DNA of 5,835 nucleotides from an uncultured Clostridia bacterium (GTDB lineage Bacteria > Bacillota > Clostridia > Christensenellales > Borkfalkiaceae), in the NCBI GenBank assembly GCA_934247225.1, contig CAKQJE010000039.1, positions 1-5,835 on the forward strand, in the 5' to 3' direction. The translations under genes and the position numbers were made by a program. Below, in pieces: positions 5,534 to 5,835 of this stretch. The notes under the pieces were generated by a model that had not been told where the DNA came from, did no database searches, and worked only from the letters and a program-made list of their open reading frames with translations. The first letter of the stretch is position 1; every line of letters starts with the position of its first letter.

Positions 5534-5835
5534 TTAGTGCCAAATGAGCGGTGCAACCTTGAATGCAAACCAAAATGGATAATGGAGAAAGAACATGCCA
5601 CAAAAACTTATGGCAATATAAATCCATGCTTCTTTACTTCCATCTACGGTTGTTTTCATCCGCTGACCGAATAATTTTGCAAAAGCGAACCAAACTGCAA
5701 ACCCGACTGCTGTTCCAAGCGTATTTGCGATCAAGTCATCAATATCTGTTGCTCGCGTCGTCAAGAGCTGTGAAACCTCAATGTGTGCCGCAAACCCTGC
5801 CCCGGACAATACAGTTACCCTAAATTTTCGATATG
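5534..5835 (-). CDS. vanZ: VanZ-family membrane protein, C-terminal part (5' end outside window)
   Basis: The reading frame is open to the window edge, so about 99 C-terminal residues are seen and the start is missing. The VanZ-family signature is visible: an E-V-S-Q stretch, then a charged DIDDLIANTLGT motif leading into a hydrophobic segment (FAVWFAFAKLFG), a polar loop, and a second hydrophobic segment (AWIYIAISFCGMFFLHYPF) near the C-terminus. VanZ proteins are small multi-pass membrane proteins; the Tn1546 member gives low-level teicoplanin resistance by an unclear mechanism. The stop codon is 18 bases before the vanG start, so the gene is co-transcribed with the van genes. The classical Enterococcus faecalis vanG cluster has vanY and vanW upstream of vanG rather than vanZ, so this order is a variant. 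Family assignment is firm; the resistance role is inferred from context. Confidence 0.88.
   Translation of the reverse strand, partial: YRKFRVTVLSGAGFAAHIEVSQLLTTRATDIDDLIANTLGTAVGFAVWFAFAKLFGQRMKTTVDGSKEAWIYIAISFCGMFFLHYPFWFAFKVAPLIWH

Noticed and set aside
1..5835. CRISPR arrays, tRNA or rRNA genes, insertion-sequence ends
   Set aside because: No regularly spaced repeats, cloverleaf or rRNA-like stretches, or transposase frames were seen.

Overview
The window looks like part of an integrative and conjugative element (ICE) from a Gram-positive, probably clostridial (Firmicutes) host. It carries a VanG-type glycopeptide-resistance operon. The basis is the strong GGAGG ribosome sites, an acquired D-Ala:D-Ser gene set of the vanG/vanC class, and, next to it, a sigma-like gene and an opposed HTH repressor gene arranged as in Tn916-family elements. 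Species cannot be determined from this sequence.

Layout, right to left because the main operon is on the minus strand. At 5835-5534 is the C-terminal part of a VanZ-like membrane protein that runs off the window. At 5515-4454 is VanG, a D-Ala:D-Ser ligase. At 4472-3729 is VanXY, a cytoplasmic D,D-dipeptidase/carboxypeptidase. At 3732-1597 is VanT, a membrane-bound serine racemase. The genes overlap or are separated by only 18 bases and must form one transcript. VanT makes D-Ser, VanG joins it to D-Ala, and VanXY removes the normal D-Ala-ending precursors, so that vancomycin binds poorly. The two-component regulator genes expected for such a cluster are not in the window; they probably lie upstream, past base 5835.

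A small XRE-type repressor gene (1207-1545, plus strand) converges on vanT, with a terminator between the two. It is divergent from a sigma-70 region-4-like gene (698-219, minus strand), which is followed by the start of a small Cys-rich ORF (130-1) that leaves the window. The order cargo operon, opposed HTH gene, sigma-like gene, small ORF resembles tet(M)-orf9-orf7-orf8 of Tn916, with the van operon in the cargo slot.

The most unusual part is the roughly 500-base gap between the repressor and sigma-like genes. It holds four TGAACG-type half-sites around the repressor promoter, a candidate 21-residue leader peptide whose ribosome site lies inside a terminator-like hairpin, and a row of hairpins in the sigma-gene leader. 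The last hairpin (707-750) buries the sigma-gene ribosome site in an interrupted 19-bp stem. This suggests that the element's activation switch is controlled at the RNA level as well as by the repressor.
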